Source: Cytophagales bacterium
GTDB taxonomy: Bacteria > Bacteroidota > Bacteroidia > Cytophagales > UBA9547
Reading direction: 5' to 3'
DNA length: 32,372 nt
NCBI GenBank assembly: GCA_013297755.1
Contig: JAAFIH010000042.1
Location: 1 to 32,372, forward strand
The notes below the pieces were generated by a model. That model saw only the letters and a program-made list of their open reading frames with translations, had not been told where the DNA came from and searched no databases. Below, piece after piece: positions 9,461 through 18,468 of this stretch; position 1 is the first letter of the stretch, and each line of letters opens with the position of its first letter. The position numbers and the translations under genes are program-made.

Positions 9461-10411
9461 ATGGCAATAATAAGTTCTAAAATAAGCGATGCCATTGCGT
9501 ATTTGAACAACCGAAATATCATAGGGATTCCTACTGAAACAGTCTATGGACTAGCAGGAAATGCCCTAGATGTGGATGTAATCTCAAAAATATTTGAAGT
9601 TAAAAACAGACCTACTTTCGACCCTCTCATTTGTCATACTTACGACATAGAAGAAGTCAAAAAATATGTAAGATTTATACCAAATTTGGCTTATGATTTG
9701 TTTCAAAAATTTTCGCCTGGACCAATCACTATCTTACTACCCAAAAAAGATATAATTCCTGATTTAATTACTTCTGGTCTGCCATCTGTTGCTTTTAGAA
9801 TTCCAAATCATACCCTTACACTTGAGTTATTAAAAAATATATCATATCCATTAGCAGCTCCTAGTGCCAATCCATTTGGGTATATTTCGCCCACTAATGC
9901 CTATCACGTACTAAACCAACTAGGTCAAAGCATACCTTTTATACTTGATGGTGGCGATTGTGAAGTAGGTTTAGAAAGTACAATCATTGGTTTTGAAAAC
10001 GGTGAAACACCAAAAATAGTAAGATTAGGTGGTATTTCGGTAGAAGAAATAGAATCTGTAACAGGAAAAATAAACATCCAAACAAGTAGCTCAAAACCCA
10101 CAGCTCCAGGAATGCTCGAAAGCCACTATGCTCCAAAAAAGAAAATTAGAATTGGTCATATTGATACTTTATTGGTAGAGAATAAAAATAAAAAAATTGG
10201 TATTTTATCATTTTCAAAAAATTACGAAAATGTATCATTCATAAATTTGATTTTATCAAAAAACAACAATACAACTGAAGCTGCAAAAAATCTATTTTCC
10301 TATCTAAGACAACTTGATGACTCAGATTGTGAAATTATTTTGACTGAATATGTACCCCAACATGGTTTGGGTAATGCCATCAATGATAGATTAAAAAGAG
10401 CTTGTGCTTGA
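9461..10411 (+). CDS. L-threonylcarbamoyladenylate synthase (Sua5/TsaC type)
   Basis: 316 residues, the long Sua5 form: an N-terminal YrdC-like catalytic domain (about 1-200) and a C-terminal Sua5 domain (about 215-316). It makes threonylcarbamoyl-AMP from Thr, bicarbonate and ATP for the t6A37 modification of ANN-decoding tRNAs. Visible family motifs are IPTETVYGLAGNA, KNRPTFDPLICH, PSANPFGYISPT and GLESTII, with the linker APGMLESHYAPKK. It starts 4 nt after the thioesterase stop. MtaB, which works on the t6A product, is encoded at 14364-15680 on the other strand. Confidence 0.93.
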   Translation: MAIISSKISDAIAYLNNRNIIGIPTETVYGLAGNALDVDVISKIFEVKNRPTFDPLICHTYDIEEVKKYVRFIPNLAYDLFQKFSPGPITILLPKKDIIPDLITSGLPSVAFRIPNHTLTLELLKNISYPLAAPSANPFGYISPTNAYHVLNQLGQSIPFILDGGDCEVGLESTIIGFENGETPKIVRLGGISVEEIESVTGKINIQTSSSKPTAPGMLESHYAPKKKIRIGHIDTLLVENKNKKIGILSFSKNYENVSFINLILSKNNNTTEAAKNLFSYLRQLDDSDCEIILTEYVPQHGLGNAINDRLKRACA

Positions 10412-10603
10412 TACAAAAACAATATGTTTTGTGGTATATCAATAGCTAGTTTTGATAATTAAATAATTTTTTTCAAAACTGTTAACATTTAGATTCTATA
10501 ATTAGAGAAAATACATTACTTTTACAGGATAAAGAAATAGTTGAATTTAATTTTAAAATAATATTACTAAAATCAGCTGTTTTAAATTTTCAAAACCTTA
10601 AAA

Positions 10604-11308
10604 ATGAAAAAAATAATTATTGTCATGGCTTTGTTTTTATCCAAAACATTGATTTATGGACAAAAATATGCTATCATGGCCAAACCACTCAATGCCTTAG
10701 AAAGTATTTTTGGATTGAGTGTAGAACGACAAGTGTACAAAAACTTTTCTATTGTCATCAGTGGAGAATATATCAACGCTCCAAGATTTTTTTCTGAAAC
10801 TTTTGAAAATGCCATAAAAGATGGCATGGGTTTGCCCTTAAAACCTAGTTTTAAGCTCGAAGGCTGGGGTATTATACCAGAAATAAGATATTATTTTAAA
10901 CAAATAGACGAGCGAGAGGTAGATAAAATTTACTTGAACGAAAAGAAAGTAATGGGCTGGTTTCTAGGAGCTTATATGCCTATAAGACACTACAATAAAG
11001 TAAGTTTAGATGTATTGAGTACACAATTTTATGCCAATGCTTTTCAAAACGATTATGGTACTGCTACTTGGAACAATAAATTATCCTTAGGGGCTGGTAT
11101 AGAGGGAGGCAAACACTGGGTTTGGGGTAATTTTTCGTTAGAAATAGTGGCTGGTTTTGCCATTACGACAGGTTTGGGACGAACTGCCGAATTTCAATTT
11201 AGTAGACCTGTTATTGGAGAATACAAAGTAACCAAAGAATTAGGATATTTGGGTAATTTCATGCAATACAATCCAAGATTTGGCTTTAATTTGGGTGTAG
11301 CTTTTTAA
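10604..11308 (+). CDS. Exported outer-membrane-like protein, DUF3575-like
   Basis: 234 residues. A signal peptide (about 1-19, MKKIIIVMALFLSKTLIYG) is followed by alternating short amphipathic strands rich in aromatic residues and Gly, with turns such as GEYINAPRF, IPEIRYYFKQ and WFLGAYMPIRHY. It ends with LGVAF, a typical C-terminal beta-strand of a small outer-membrane barrel. The pattern recalls DUF3575 proteins of Bacteroidota; the assignment is by feel of the pattern, not a decisive motif. No known biochemical function. The downstream GT9 gene starts 15 nt after its stop. Confidence 0.65.
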   Translation: MKKIIIVMALFLSKTLIYGQKYAIMAKPLNALESIFGLSVERQVYKNFSIVISGEYINAPRFFSETFENAIKDGMGLPLKPSFKLEGWGIIPEIRYYFKQIDEREVDKIYLNEKKVMGWFLGAYMPIRHYNKVSLDVLSTQFYANAFQNDYGTATWNNKLSLGAGIEGGKHWVWGNFSLEIVAGFAITTGLGRTAEFQFSRPVIGEYKVTKELGYLGNFMQYNPRFGFNLGVAF

Positions 11309-11323
11309 TAATCATTTCTTATA

Positions 11324-12322
11324 TTGAAAAATATTAAGGATTCTAAAATTTTTATCATTTCTCGTACAGATAGTATAGGTGATGTAGTACTAACAATGCC
11401 TATGGCTGGTATTATAAAAAAAAATATACCTGATTCTTACATTATTTTTATAGGAAATAGCTATACAAAACCAGTCTTGTCGCTATGCAAATATATTGAC
11501 AAAATAGTAATAAAAGAAGACATAGTCCATAATAAAACACTGCTTTCTAGTTTCAATGCAGATGTTATTTTTCATGTTTCGCCTGATGTAGAAATAGCCA
11601 AATTGGCATTTTTTGCTCATATCCCCTATCGAGTGGGCACCTCACATCGCTGGTTTCATTGGATTTATATCAATAAAAAAATAAATTTTAGTAGAATACA
11701 ATCCACACAGCATGAATCATTATTAAATCTAAAACTTTTAAAACCAATCTTACCAACGATAGAAAACATATTGTTGGATGATATACCCTTTTTTTATGGA
11801 TTTAATACAAATGAAAAAATAGCAAAATCTGAGAAATTTAAAGTTATTTTACACCCAAAATCTAAAGGTAGTGCAAAAGAATGGCCACTTAAAAACTATC
11901 TAGAATTGGTAAGATTATTACCAGTACACAACTTTGAAATTTATATCACAGGCACAGAATCTGAATATAAAAAAATACACTTAGAATGTCCACAAATATT
12001 TGAAAACGAGCATGTAATCAATGTATGTAATTCATTTACATTAAACCAATTTATTACTTTTATAGGCCAAGCTGATGCCCTCATTGCTTGTAGTACAGGC
12101 CCTTTGCACATAGCAGCAGCATCTGGTATTCATGCCATTGGATTATATCCATCATCTAAAAATATGCACCCACGCAGATGGGGGGCTTTAGGTAAGAATG
12201 TTAAACTTTTTTACCCTAATTTTATTTGCAAAGGATGTACTACAGCTCCACATTGCGCATGTATGGAAAACTTAAAACCAGGTCAGATTGCCGATTATTT
12301 GAAGTCCTTAGCTCCCTTTTAA
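11324..12322 (+). CDS. Glycosyltransferase family 9 (heptosyltransferase-like)
   Basis: 332 residues. GT9 enzymes transfer heptose or related sugars to the LPS core at the inner face of the inner membrane. The N-terminal phrase ISRTDSIGDVVLTMPMAG is the GT9 start motif. HPKSKGSAKEWPL and CSTGPLHIAAASGIHAIGLYPS are the C-domain nucleotide-sugar region. A Cys-rich tail (CKGCTTAPHCACM) is common in the family. The start is a TTG: the next in-frame Met is at residue 25, inside the conserved motif, and an in-frame stop lies 15 nt upstream. The stop overlaps the stop of the convergent E1 gene in TTAA (12319-12322). The acceptor is unknown. Confidence 0.88.
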   Translation: MKNIKDSKIFIISRTDSIGDVVLTMPMAGIIKKNIPDSYIIFIGNSYTKPVLSLCKYIDKIVIKEDIVHNKTLLSSFNADVIFHVSPDVEIAKLAFFAHIPYRVGTSHRWFHWIYINKKINFSRIQSTQHESLLNLKLLKPILPTIENILLDDIPFFYGFNTNEKIAKSEKFKVILHPKSKGSAKEWPLKNYLELVRLLPVHNFEIYITGTESEYKKIHLECPQIFENEHVINVCNSFTLNQFITFIGQADALIACSTGPLHIAAASGIHAIGLYPSSKNMHPRRWGALGKNVKLFYPNFICKGCTTAPHCACMENLKPGQIADYLKSLAPF

Positions 12323-14295
12323 TACAGACTTAAAGCAATTAATTTATCTTTTAATATATTTTTTGCCAAAAAATTATCTTCTAGGTTTTTGGCATAAGGC
12401 ACAGGAGTATCTAAACTTGCGACCCTGGCTACTGGAGCATCCAAATTTTTGAAACAATTTTCGGTAATTGAAGCACTTAGCTCTGCACCAATACCCCCAG
12501 AGAGGCAATCTTCGTGCAATACCAAGGCTTTTCCAGTTTTATTGACAGAATCAAAAACGGTTTCTTTATCCCAAGGTAGCAAAGTGCGTAAATCTATAAT
12601 TTCGGCATCTATATTTTCGGTTGTGCATACATCCAAAGCCCAAACTACACCAAGTCCATAAGTAATAATTGTCAATGCAGTACCTTGTTTTATTACAGAA
12701 GCTTTGCCCAAAGGCACTGTAAAATAATCAACCTCAACTGCTTGATAATCAGAACGATACAAGAGTTTATGTTCAAAAAATAATACTGGATTGGGGTCTT
12801 CAATAGCTGCATTTAATAAACCTTTGGCATCGCTTGCATTGGATGGATAAACCAATTTTAAACCAGGACAATGAAAGAAAAATGCTTCCAGACTTTGTGA
12901 GTGAAATGGCCCTGCCCCAACCCCTGCTCCTGTGGGCATACGTAAGACAGTAGCTACATTTTGGCCCCATCGATAGTAAGATTTAGCTAAATTATTGCAA
13001 ATTTGATTAAAAGCATTGCTAGCAAAATCTGAAAATTGTATTTCTACAATAGATTTATAACCAACCATGCTCAAACCCAAAGCCATGCCTACCAAGGCTG
13101 ATTCGCAAAGTGGTGTATTTTTGATTTTTTCTGGGCCATATTTTTCAAACAAACCTTCAGTTGTTTTAAATATACCCCCAAACTGAGCCACATCTTGGCC
13201 AAATAAAACTAAATTAGGGTATTTTTCTAGATTAAAATCTATCGTTTGCTTGATAGCATCTATCAATCTAATGTTTTCTTTTTGTGATAAATCAATAGCT
13301 CTATCTACCTGATTATGAGGCATATACACATCATCAAGTTCGATTTTAGTACTAGCCACTGGGAAAATATCTGCATCCGAAATTTCAATAGCTTTTTCTA
13401 TTTCTGTGTATATTTCATTTTTTATATCATCAATCGTGTTGGATTGAAGTACAAACTGGTCTATTAAAAATTTCTCATATCTTACTATTGGGTCTTTTAA
13501 AGCCCATTTTTGCAACAATTCGTCTGAAACAAAACTATTATCGGCAGATTCCTCGTGAGCTCGCATACGAAAAGTGATGGCTTCTATCAATACAGGACGA
13601 GGATTTGTTCTAATATTGGCAGCAATTTGAGAAATGACATCATAAACTTCCAAAATATTATTTCCATCCACTTGCAAAGCATCTATGCCATATCCTGGGG
13701 CTTTATCAATGATTGCATTGCAATTAAATTGCTGATTTGTAGGTGTAGAAATGCCAAATCCATTGTTTTCGACCACAAAAATAACGGGTAAATTCCACAC
13801 AGAGGCCACGTTGAGAGCCTCATGAAAATCGCCTTCGCTGGTAGCTCCATCGCCACACAAGGCTACACATACTTTGGATTTATTTTGCAAAATATGACCA
13901 AAAGCAACCCCACAAGCTACTGGTAGGTGTGCTGCTATGTGCGAAATCATTGCTCCAATATGATGCTCTTGAGAACCAAAATGAAAAGACCGATCACGTC
14001 CTTTGGTGTATCCATTTTGTTTGCCTTGCCATTGCGACAATAATCTGTCGAGGGGCATATTTCTATTCAAAAATACGCCTAAATTGCGATGACTTGGAAA
14101 AATCCACTCATCATCTTGCAATCCAGCTACGATACCAGCCGAAATGGCTTCTTGCCCCCAAGCCGAAAACCATTTATTGATTTTGCCTTGTTTGCAAAGT
14201 AAAATCATTTTTTCCTCGACCAATCTAGGTTTGAGTATTGCTTTATAAAGGTTGATGAGTACTTCGTTGGTGTAATTTTTTCTATTAAATATCAT
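12319..14295 (-). CDS. Fused alpha/beta E1 component of a branched-chain/pyruvate-type 2-oxo acid dehydrogenase
   Basis: 658 residues, a natural fusion of E1 alpha (about 1-330) and E1 beta (about 341-658). Thiamine-diphosphate-dependent E1 decarboxylates a 2-oxo acid and passes the acyl group to lipoyl-E2. The ThDP motif is GDG (148-150) ... ENNGFGIS with N177/N178; the phosphorylation-loop region is RMRAHEESADNS. The beta half begins NIRLIDAIKQ and has FGQDVAQFGGIF, LCESALVGMALGLSMVG, MPTGAGVGAGPFHSQS and FEHKLLYR. The fusion form is common in Bacteroidota and usually annotated as branched-chain 2-oxo acid dehydrogenase; substrate is not certain. No E2 or E3 gene is in the window. Confidence 0.9.
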   Translation of the reverse strand: MIFNRKNYTNEVLINLYKAILKPRLVEEKMILLCKQGKINKWFSAWGQEAISAGIVAGLQDDEWIFPSHRNLGVFLNRNMPLDRLLSQWQGKQNGYTKGRDRSFHFGSQEHHIGAMISHIAAHLPVACGVAFGHILQNKSKVCVALCGDGATSEGDFHEALNVASVWNLPVIFVVENNGFGISTPTNQQFNCNAIIDKAPGYGIDALQVDGNNILEVYDVISQIAANIRTNPRPVLIEAITFRMRAHEESADNSFVSDELLQKWALKDPIVRYEKFLIDQFVLQSNTIDDIKNEIYTEIEKAIEISDADIFPVASTKIELDDVYMPHNQVDRAIDLSQKENIRLIDAIKQTIDFNLEKYPNLVLFGQDVAQFGGIFKTTEGLFEKYGPEKIKNTPLCESALVGMALGLSMVGYKSIVEIQFSDFASNAFNQICNNLAKSYYRWGQNVATVLRMPTGAGVGAGPFHSQSLEAFFFHCPGLKLVYPSNASDAKGLLNAAIEDPNPVLFFEHKLLYRSDYQAVEVDYFTVPLGKASVIKQGTALTIITYGLGVVWALDVCTTENIDAEIIDLRTLLPWDKETVFDSVNKTGKALVLHEDCLSGGIGAELSASITENCFKNLDAPVARVASLDTPVPYAKNLEDNFLAKNILKDKLIALSLY

Positions 14296-14302
14296 TATAA
14301 TA

Positions 14303-14310
14303 CAAAAATA
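14303..14310 (-). promoter_or_regulatory. Possible -7 element of the E1 gene
   Basis: The minus strand reads TATTTTTG (TAnnTTTG) with its end 7 nt before the ATG. If used, the transcript would be leaderless or nearly so. No -33 TTG is seen at normal spacing, so confidence is low. Confidence 0.3.
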
Positions 14311-14363
14311 GATTTTTTTTTGAAATAAGATAAAAATAAGTTTTCAAAAAAAATGAATCGCCT

Positions 14364-15680
14364 TTAATGTACTTCAAAAACCTCTACTTCCTCGATTGTC
14401 ATATTGCCTGATGGAGCAAAATCTACCATTCTGATTTGCTTTGTTTCATTGACTAACAAAGGGTCGTATTTGGCTTCTACTCTGATATAATTAGACGTAA
14501 AACCATGTATTAAGCCGTTTTCTACATCGTTTTCAAACAAAACTGAGGCTTGAAGTCCTTTGTTTTCTTCATAAAATTGCCTACGTTTTTTATCAGAAAG
14601 CGACCTCAACTGTGTTGTTCGCTCGTCTCTTTTGGTTTGAGGTACAGGTAAATGTAATTGTAAAGCATGGGTATTGTCTCGCTCACTGTACGTAAATACA
14701 TGAAGATAAGAAATGGGCAATTCGTTTAAAAAATGATAAGTTTCTAAAAAATCCTCATGAGTCTCTTCTGGGAAACCAGTAATAATATCTACTCCTATGC
14801 AACAATTTGGCATCAATGATTTTATTTTTGCTACTCTTTCTGCATATAACTCTCTCAAATACCTTCTTCGCATTTTTTTCAATATTTTATTACTACCAGA
14901 TTGTAATGGAATATGAAAATGTGGTACAAATCGCTTGCTTTGTGCTACAAAAGTAATAATCTCATCTGTGAGTAAGTTGGGTTCTATAGACGAAATTCTA
15001 AACCTATCTATGCCTTCAATTTTATCTAATTCTTGGATTAAGTGCAAAAAATTTGTAGTTCTTTGTCCATCGATGATACCATAATCGCCAATATTGACAC
15101 CTGCAATCACAATTTCTTTTACATCAGTTTTGGCTATATCTCGAGCATTTTTTAGTACATTTTCGATAGTATCGCTCCTACTGCCCCCACGAGCGAGTGG
15201 TATTGTGCAAAACGAGCATGTATAATCGCAGCCATCTTGTATTTTGAGAAATGTGCGTGTGCGGTCGCTTAACGAGTAAGAACTATTGAAAGTTGTGGCT
15301 TGGTCTATGTCTGAAACTTCAATTATTTTTTTTTCAGTTTTTGTAAAATCTTGTAATATTTCGATTAATCTAAATTTTTCGGATGCCCCCAATACTGCAT
15401 CTACGCCAGGAATTTGGGCTATTTCTTGGGGTTTTAATTGAGCATAGCAACCTACTATGACTATATATGGATTTTGAGAATGTTTTAAAGCTTCTTTTAC
15501 TACTTTCTTACATTTTTTATCTGCATTTTCGGTTACAGAACAAGTGTTGATGACATAAATATCAGCACTGTCTTCGAAATTTACTTTTTCAAATCCATTT
15601 TGTTCAAAAAGTCGTCCAAGAGTTGAAGTTTCTGAGTAATTCAACTTGCAACCTAAGGTATAAAATGCTACTTTTTTCAA
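14364..15680 (-). CDS. mtaB: tRNA t6A37 methylthiotransferase MtaB
   Basis: 438 residues, standard length. A radical-SAM enzyme that adds a methylthio group to t6A37 of tRNA, giving ms2t6A. The N-terminal UPF0004 domain has its three cluster cysteines at C11 (TLGCKLNYSE, typical of MtaB rather than MiaB or RimO), C47 (NTCSVTENADKKC) and C78 (VGCYAQ). The radical-SAM cluster motif CxxxCxxC is C151/C155/C158. HIPLQSGSNKILKKMRRRY and GFPEETHEDF are further family signatures, followed by a TRAM-like C-terminus. Substrate tRNA is produced by the t6A pathway, for which the Sua5 homolog lies at 9461. Confidence 0.95.
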   Translation of the reverse strand: MKKVAFYTLGCKLNYSETSTLGRLFEQNGFEKVNFEDSADIYVINTCSVTENADKKCKKVVKEALKHSQNPYIVIVGCYAQLKPQEIAQIPGVDAVLGASEKFRLIEILQDFTKTEKKIIEVSDIDQATTFNSSYSLSDRTRTFLKIQDGCDYTCSFCTIPLARGGSRSDTIENVLKNARDIAKTDVKEIVIAGVNIGDYGIIDGQRTTNFLHLIQELDKIEGIDRFRISSIEPNLLTDEIITFVAQSKRFVPHFHIPLQSGSNKILKKMRRRYLRELYAERVAKIKSLMPNCCIGVDIITGFPEETHEDFLETYHFLNELPISYLHVFTYSERDNTHALQLHLPVPQTKRDERTTQLRSLSDKKRRQFYEENKGLQASVLFENDVENGLIHGFTSNYIRVEAKYDPLLVNETKQIRMVDFAPSGNMTIEEVEVFEVH

Positions 15681-15761
15681 TAAATTTAGTTCAAGTTTTT
15701 ATAAATCCAAATGAGATAATTTTTAAATTATTTAGTAATTTAATTCAAAATAGCATATCTA

Positions 15762-17144
15762 TTAATTAAAATAAATATTTGAGTTTAGAACTTTTATAGC
15801 TTCTTTAAATTTATCTCTTTCTATTACAAATTGTATATTTACTTGTCGCAAACTATGGCTTATGGCCAATATATTGACATTGTTTTCGCCAAGGGAAACT
15901 GCTGCTTTGCCAAGCACGCCTGGTTGGTCTATGTTGGTACCTATTAAGCAAACGATGGCTACTTTTTTTACTATTATCGTCTGATATTTGCTTTCTAGCA
16001 ATTTTATAAGCTCTGCTTTATAATCTTTTTCCCAAATGACTAACGAGATACTATTGGCAGAGGTTGATTTGCAAATATAACTAATGTCAAATTGAGCAAA
16101 GTCTTGCATTATTTTGAGGTCATAACCCACAGAACCTACCATTAATGGGTCGTGAATATCTATAATTATTACTTTATCAGAACCAGTGATTACTTCTACA
16201 CGCTTTTTCATTCCCACATAGTTTTTGGTAATGAGGGTACCTGGGTGGTCGGGTTCAAAGGTGTTTTTGATACGAAGATTGATGTTGTTTATCTCTAAAG
16301 GTTTGGCTGCTTTGGGGTGAATGGCTTCCATACCTACATCGGCCAACTGATCGGCCACATCGTAATTGGTGTAACCCACTGGTACACAATTTTCGATACC
16401 TACCAAATTAGGATCAGCAGAGCTCAGGTGGTACTCTTTGTGAATAATGGCTTCATCGGCACGTACAGCTACCGCTACTTTGCTAAATGTAACTTCTGAA
16501 TATCCACGGTCGAACTCCCTCATGATACCCTCTGTACCTTTGGTGTAGCCTGTTACAAAAGTAATATTATTGGCAAAATCAATATTTCGTAAAGTTTGGT
16601 GTACCCTTTGGTCTATAGTCAATGGTTCGCTATCGTGGAAACCGCTCAAATCTACCAAAATGGCGTTAATATTACTATTTTTGAGGATATTTACAGAATT
16701 AAATGCTGAGTGAGATTCGCCAATAGAAGCCAAAATCTCTCTTGCAGCTTGAAAAATATTTTCTTGGCTCACATAGCCCGAAGCCAACACATCGGCCAAG
16801 CTAGATAGATATTTTTCGGCATCGTTGATACGTGTTTCTATAAAATCATCGGCTACTTTCAAATCTAGACCTAAACCTACGTAAGATTTATTAATTTCTT
16901 TGAGCTTTACTATCAATTCGGCAAGCGATTGATGAAAATCTTTTTGATTGATAAAGTGGTGATAAATGCCAGGAGCTCCCGTTTTTTTGTCTTCTAAAAG
17001 CCAGTTTGTAACTCCAGAATAGGCCGAAACTATAAAAATTCTGTTATATAGGTCTTTTCCAGTTCTTTTGTAAGTTATTATGTTTTTGACTACATCTGCA
17101 AATGCGGTCATGGATGTGCCGCCAATTTTTTCTACTGATAACAT
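15762..17144 (-). CDS. lysC: Aspartate kinase
   Basis: 460 residues. Catalyses phosphorylation of L-aspartate, the first step to Lys, Thr, Met and diaminopimelate. The amino-acid-kinase domain starts with VEKIGGTSM (K6, G8, G9, T10, S11), has FVTGYTKGTEGIMREFDRGYSEVTFSKVAVAVRADEA in the nucleotide/substrate region, and includes ADVGMEAIHPKAAKPL. Two C-terminal ACT-like domains (about 315-460) imply feedback control by an end-product amino acid. Its length and the KIGGTSM variant fit the aspartate kinase type seen in Bacteroidota. No fused homoserine dehydrogenase. The symbol is by function; paralogs may exist. Confidence 0.9.
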   Translation of the reverse strand: MLSVEKIGGTSMTAFADVVKNIITYKRTGKDLYNRIFIVSAYSGVTNWLLEDKKTGAPGIYHHFINQKDFHQSLAELIVKLKEINKSYVGLGLDLKVADDFIETRINDAEKYLSSLADVLASGYVSQENIFQAAREILASIGESHSAFNSVNILKNSNINAILVDLSGFHDSEPLTIDQRVHQTLRNIDFANNITFVTGYTKGTEGIMREFDRGYSEVTFSKVAVAVRADEAIIHKEYHLSSADPNLVGIENCVPVGYTNYDVADQLADVGMEAIHPKAAKPLEINNINLRIKNTFEPDHPGTLITKNYVGMKKRVEVITGSDKVIIIDIHDPLMVGSVGYDLKIMQDFAQFDISYICKSTSANSISLVIWEKDYKAELIKLLESKYQTIIVKKVAIVCLIGTNIDQPGVLGKAAVSLGENNVNILAISHSLRQVNIQFVIERDKFKEAIKVLNSNIYFN

Positions 17145-17176
17145 ATAAGAAATATTCTACTTTTTTTTTGGAATTG

Positions 17177-17184
17177 CAAATTTA
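17177..17184 (-). promoter_or_regulatory. Possible -7 element of the aspartate kinase gene
   Basis: The minus strand reads TAAATTTG (TAnnTTTG), 32 nt upstream of the start codon. A matching -33 TTG is not obvious. The rest of the 282-nt spacer is very AT-rich and shows nothing else. Confidence 0.4.
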
Positions 17185-17426
17185 GTTGTATTTCATTTTT
17201 AAACTATCATTATTTAAAAAATATTTAAGCTAAAAATGATATATATTATAATAAATAAAAATTAAAATCTTTTTGTTTGAAAACAATATAAATAAAAAAA
17301 ATAATTATTTTAAAAATATTACTTCTTATTTGAAATTAAACCTAATATGCAAAGCAAAAAGTTGAGTTAATAAAATTAATATTAACAGGAATATGATAAC
17401 AATAAATGTACCAATCTACGCAAAGA

Positions 17427-18302
17427 CTAAGTAATTTTTGCAATGTTTTTCTTGAGCCAATTTGTAGCACCATCTGTGTTTTGCCAAATCAACTGACCAA
17501 TTTGAGCATAATAATCTGCTTCGTTCTCATCGCCAATGCTGTAAGTGTTGGATGTAAGTACAATTTCTTTTCTAGATAATAAATTTTTGGCCACGTATTT
17601 ATTTCTTTCTAAAGCCACTTTTAGGCATTTGTTTGCTTTGATAGAGTCTCCCTCAAGGATGAAAGTATTTAATGCGCGATTAAAAAGAGCAAAAGTAGAT
17701 TGATCTGTATCAAACATTAAATCATATTTTCTGAATTTTTCAAATTCATCAGTTTCTAACAGCAAAATTTGTAATAAATACCTCACACCCTGATTGTCGT
17801 TAGGATTTAGCTCTATCATTTCTTCAAAAATAGCAATCCCCTCTTCTATTTTGTCCATAATCAGCAAACAATTAGCAAAGTTGTATAAACAACGCATATA
17901 AGGCCTTGTTTTGTGAACTCCCCAAAAAAAACCTTTTGTTTCTTCTAAAAATTTGCCACCAAAAATCTGTCTTCCAATAGTAATTCCTTTTTCAAAAAAT
18001 ACAATAGCAATTTCAGGAGCTGGTTCTTTTGAACCTAAAAACTCGTAAGCTTCTATACAATTTTTGTCGAGTAAAAGTGCCTTTGAAATGTTTAGTTTTG
18101 CTTTTGATAGAGGTAGATTATATGCCTCAAAAACCAAATCTTGTGCTTTTTCTTCTAGCGAGAGGGCTTCTTGTGGAAAAGAAGGTATTTTACCACCTAC
18201 AAGACTATCTAAAAATTGTTGGATTTCAGCTTGAGTTTTGAAATTTTGGGTTTCCAAAAGTCTGTTTAAATCTGTCATCATTTTGTCGTGGTTATTTTTC
18301 AT
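17427..18302 (-). CDS. Tetratricopeptide-repeat protein (ST7-like)
   Basis: 291 residues, cytoplasmic, no signal peptide. Helical repeats run from about residue 45. The central part, FFEKGITIGRQ ... GFFWGVHKTRPYMRCLYNFANCL ... GIAIFEEMIELNPNDNQGVRYLL, is a conserved block of a bacterial TPR family sometimes labelled ST7-like. Such repeats form a protein-protein interaction scaffold; no catalytic motif is present and partners are unknown. It sits alone between AT-rich spacers. An upstream in-frame start is not evident; the ATG used is followed by two further Met codons (residues 8 and 9). Confidence 0.75.
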   Translation of the reverse strand: MKNNHDKMMTDLNRLLETQNFKTQAEIQQFLDSLVGGKIPSFPQEALSLEEKAQDLVFEAYNLPLSKAKLNISKALLLDKNCIEAYEFLGSKEPAPEIAIVFFEKGITIGRQIFGGKFLEETKGFFWGVHKTRPYMRCLYNFANCLLIMDKIEEGIAIFEEMIELNPNDNQGVRYLLQILLLETDEFEKFRKYDLMFDTDQSTFALFNRALNTFILEGDSIKANKCLKVALERNKYVAKNLLSRKEIVLTSNTYSIGDENEADYYAQIGQLIWQNTDGATNWLKKNIAKIT

Positions 18303-18468
18303 ATAAGTATTATTGATTTTTGATGGTTTTCAGATATTATTTTTTATTTTATAAAATTCAATTCTTCCAAAATATTCTATATCCTTTAAAGATAAAAATT
18401 AAATATTTGGTAATATTTTTCTGAAAATATTGCCAAATTTATTTAAAAGTTATTTTCATTAAATAAAA

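Noticed and set aside
12319-14295. E1 fusion as a frameshift or assembly artefact
   Set aside because: Both halves are complete with an intact linker in one frame, and this fusion is a known form in Bacteroidota.
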